From contig JAIQFL010000105.1 of NCBI GenBank assembly GCA_020073365.1, forward strand, positions 1 to 32,273: DNA of 32,273 nucleotides, given 5' to 3'. Each line of letters begins with the position of its first letter. The stretch's first letter is position 1. A program made the translations under genes and the position numbers. The notes below the pieces were generated by a model. The model ran no database searches. It saw only the letters and a program-made list of their open reading frames with translations, and was not told where the DNA came from. Shown here piece by piece: positions 30,128-32,273 of the stretch. Source of the stretch: Terriglobia bacterium. Lineage in GTDB: Bacteria; Acidobacteriota; Terriglobia; Bryobacterales; Bryobacteraceae.

Positions 30128-31872
30128 GCCCGCCGGAGAAGACCCAGGAAAAAACTCATCGCTACAACGAGGGCACTTTGGAAACGATTTTTCAATCCAT
30201 CGAGATACTGAGCAAGGAAAAGGGAATCGACCCGCAAATCGTCCTGGACGCAGTGAAGGACGCTATGCTGATCGCCGCCCGTAAACACTACCGAACCAAC
30301 GAAGACTACGTCGCGGACATGGATCCGAAGACCGGCGCCATCCACCTCTACGCGGTGAAGAAGGCGGTGGAGACCGTCGCCGACCCAGCCCACGAAATGA
30401 CCATGGCGGAAGCGCGGCGCATCGATCCCGAAGCCGAGCCCGGCTCCGAAATCCGCATAACCAAGAGCACCGACGCGCTGGGGCGCATCTCGGCGCAAAC
30501 CGCCAAACAGGTGATCTTCCAGAAGGTTCGGGAAGCCGAGCGGGAGACCGTGTTCAACGAATACTCGGGCCGCACGGGCGAACTGGTGAATTGCACCATC
30601 AAGCGCGTGGAAGGGCCCGATTACATTCTCGATCTCGGAAAAACCGAGGCCAAACTGCCCAAGAAGGAACAGTCCCGGCTGGAAGGTTATAGCGTCGGGG
30701 ATCGCATCCGCTGCGTGATCAAGCTGGTGGACAAGTCCAGCAAGGGGCCGGGTGTCCTGGTGTCGCGCGCGGCACCGGAGCTGGTGATGCGGTTGTTCGA
30801 GCAGGAAGTTCCGGAAATCTACGATGGCACGGTGGCCATCCGCGGCTGCGCCCGCGAAGCCGGGGAGCGCACTAAGATCGCCGTGCAGAGCCGCGACCGC
30901 GACGTGGACAGCGTGGGCGCGTGCGTAGGCATGAAGGGCATGCGGGTGCAATCCATCATCCGCGAGCTGCGCGGCGAAAAGATCGACATCATCGAATACT
31001 CCGAAGACTCGGTGGTCTTTGCCACGCATGCGCTGAGCCCCGCGAAAGTGAGCCGGATCACGATCCTCGACGCCGCCGAGAAACACATGGAAGTGATTGT
31101 GGACGACTCCCAGCTCTCGCTGGCCATCGGCAAGAAGGGGCAGAACGTGCGCCTCGCGGCCAAGCTGCTGGGGTGGAAGATCGACATCAAGAGCGAGGAA
31201 GAGAAGCGCCAGGAAGTGGAGTCGGCCATGGCCGCGCTGGTGGCGCCGGGAGCTCCCGTTTCCGTCCTCATCGAGTACGGCCTGGCGGAAAAAGTGGTGG
31301 AGACACTGCTGGATGCCAGCGTGGGCACCATCGAGCGGCTGGGCAACATGACCCCCGAGCAACTCGAGGAGATTCAGGGCATCGGACCCACCATGGTGGA
31401 ACAGATCCAGGAGGCCGTGAACGCCTACTACAGCCAGTTTGAGGACAGCCCGGCCGCCGAAAGCCCCGGCGCCGAAAGCGCCGAGCCCGCCGTGGCGGAG
31501 CTCGAGCCACCTGAGGCGGCCCTCGGCACGTCGGCGGAAGAAGCTGTCGAAGTCGAGGGCATCGATGCGGAATCTCCGGACATGGAACCGGAGGTCGAAC
31601 CTGTGCCTGGAGCGGAGCCCGCTGTCGCTGGTTTGGAAAATGCGCTGGAAAATGCGCCCGACAGTGTGACGAGCACTGCGCCCGGCACCCCACCGGGCCC
31701 GCAGAGTGCCGAGGAACTGTTGGAGGCCGGATCGGAGCCGGCCGAAGCTTCAGACTCTCCGGAACAGTTTGGTACGATAGAGGACGCGGGTTCTCCCACT
31801 GACAATACGTCCGAAGGCGCGGGTCCGGAGGGCAGTGAGTCCGGAGCGGGTAGCCCAGGAAGCGGCCGGTAG
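30121..31872 (+). CDS. nusA: Transcription termination/antitermination factor NusA with acidic C-terminal tail
   Basis: This 583-residue protein starts at a GTG (30121) that overlaps the end of rimP by 7 bases; no later Met precedes the conserved N-terminal domain (IFQSIEILSKEKGIDPQIVL). The domains are the RNA-polymerase-binding N-terminus to about 130, an S1 domain around ELVNCTIKRVEGPDYILDLG, KH1 with AGERTKIAVQSRDRDVDSVG and GACVGMKGMRVQSI, KH2 with SLAIGKKGQNVRLAAKLLGW, and helix-hairpin-helix IQGIGPTMVEQIQEAVNAYY. From about residue 440 comes an extra tail of about 140 residues rich in Glu, Ala, Pro and Ser. The tail is low complexity and probably disordered. NusA binds RNA polymerase and pauses or antiterminates; the gene order with rimP and infB is the conserved operon. 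Confidence 0.96.
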   Translation: MVSPPEKTQEKTHRYNEGTLETIFQSIEILSKEKGIDPQIVLDAVKDAMLIAARKHYRTNEDYVADMDPKTGAIHLYAVKKAVETVADPAHEMTMAEARRIDPEAEPGSEIRITKSTDALGRISAQTAKQVIFQKVREAERETVFNEYSGRTGELVNCTIKRVEGPDYILDLGKTEAKLPKKEQSRLEGYSVGDRIRCVIKLVDKSSKGPGVLVSRAAPELVMRLFEQEVPEIYDGTVAIRGCAREAGERTKIAVQSRDRDVDSVGACVGMKGMRVQSIIRELRGEKIDIIEYSEDSVVFATHALSPAKVSRITILDAAEKHMEVIVDDSQLSLAIGKKGQNVRLAAKLLGWKIDIKSEEEKRQEVESAMAALVAPGAPVSVLIEYGLAEKVVETLLDASVGTIERLGNMTPEQLEEIQGIGPTMVEQIQEAVNAYYSQFEDSPAAESPGAESAEPAVAELEPPEAALGTSAEEAVEVEGIDAESPDMEPEVEPVPGAEPAVAGLENALENAPDSVTSTAPGTPPGPQSAEELLEAGSEPAEASDSPEQFGTIEDAGSPTDNTSEGAGPEGSESGAGSPGSGR

Positions 31873-31908
31873 GTGCGCGTCCGCGGTTAGAAGCAGATTG
31901 CATTATCT

Positions 31909-32273
31909 ATGAAGAAGATTCGGATCAACGAGCTGGCGAGGGAGTTAGAGGTGAAAGCTCACGAGATTTTGGAGCGGCTCCCCGAACTGGGCGTTCAGGA
32001 AAAAAAGACGCACTCCAGCTCAATCGATGAAGACGTGGCCATCAAGCTGCGCCGCTATTACGGATTCGACGTCCCCGACGCCGTGGAGGAAGAAGCCGAG
32101 GGCTCGGTGGCAGTGGCCACGGAAGAAGGCCCTGAACGGCCGGACCAGGAAGACGAAGGCCTGGCGGCGCGTCTCGTGACGCGCCCGCAGCCGCACCCGG
32201 ATCGGCCCGCTGCCGAAGCGGTGCGGCCTCCCGCGTCGGAAGAGAAGGCCTCTGGGGCGCCGCCCGCGACAGT
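31909..32273 (+). CDS. infB: Translation initiation factor IF-2, N-terminal part (3' end outside window)
   Basis: The frame opens at the ATG 31909 with MKKIRINELARELEVKAHEI, the standard IF-2 N-terminal domain, and LKLRRYYGF-type helix sequence follows (VAIKLRRYYGFDVPDAV). It then enters the acidic, Pro/Ala-rich linker found between the N-terminal domain and the GTPase core, and runs off the window at 32273. The GTPase motifs are not included. It lies 36 bases after nusA. IF-2 brings initiator tRNA to the small ribosomal subunit. Confidence 0.95.
   Translation, partial: MKKIRINELARELEVKAHEILERLPELGVQEKKTHSSSIDEDVAIKLRRYYGFDVPDAVEEEAEGSVAVATEEGPERPDQEDEGLAARLVTRPQPHPDRPAAEAVRPPASEEKASGAPPAT

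Overview
The window looks like chromosomal DNA of a GC-rich Acidobacteriota bacterium, probably of the Solibacter/Bryobacter type. This is inferred from gene content, not from a marker-gene tree. The signs are two large Oar-type outer-membrane receptors with an N-terminal carboxypeptidase-regulatory-like domain, a secreted BNR/VPS10-like repeat protein ending in an IPT/TIG-like segment, a TMTC-like membrane protein fused to TPRs, YtcJ-type amidohydrolase, and many secreted proteins of unknown function. I see no rRNA, tRNA, CRISPR array, insertion sequence or prophage.

Layout. 1-2444 (minus): a secreted beta-propeller repeat protein running off the left edge. 2605-3078: small secreted protein. 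3083-6810: a divergent bacterial NHEJ locus, with ku on the plus strand and ligD on the minus strand. ligD is split at an A10 tract into a phosphoesterase piece and a ligase-polymerase piece. 6867-9979: a coiled-coil protein, a decayed ABC permease, a secreted unknown and a YdcF/DUF218 membrane protein. 10069-12914: exported amidohydrolase and GAPDH. 13200-17116: a shrunken Oar-like paralogue overlapping a full-length Oar-like receptor. 17139-21083 (minus): the TMTC/TPR protein and a GAF-GAF-ANTAR gene interrupted by an in-frame TAA. 21184-25366 (minus): GH5-like hydrolase downstream of a second Oar-like receptor. 25489-27571 (minus): SDR oxidoreductase and a DUF6880-like protein. 27791-29265: mono-haem cytochrome-like protein and a pseudo-receiver/HATPase regulator. 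29585-32273: the conserved rimP-nusA-infB operon behind a terminator-like leader, with infB running off the right edge.

How the genes work together. Ku and LigD form the two-protein end-joining machine. rimP, nusA and infB are a housekeeping ribosome-maturation, transcription and initiation operon. The 25.4 to 21.2 kb receptor/GH5 pair suggests polysaccharide capture and cleavage. The rest are mostly single genes.

The most notable theme is the number of damaged or possibly recoded genes in a short stretch: ligD (homopolymer frameshift), the ABC permease (5' loss plus nonsense), GAF-GAF-ANTAR (nonsense) and the truncated Oar copy. Several short hairpin or inverted repeats that look like dispersed REP-type elements are also present. 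One element of a GGAGGCGCGG-rich repeat type appears to sit in frame inside the ligD linker. No clearly new multi-gene system is evident. The best candidates for a second look are the ligD slippery tract, the in-frame repeat in ligD, the degenerate receiver fused to an anti-sigma-type ATPase, and the in-frame TAA in the GAF-ANTAR gene.
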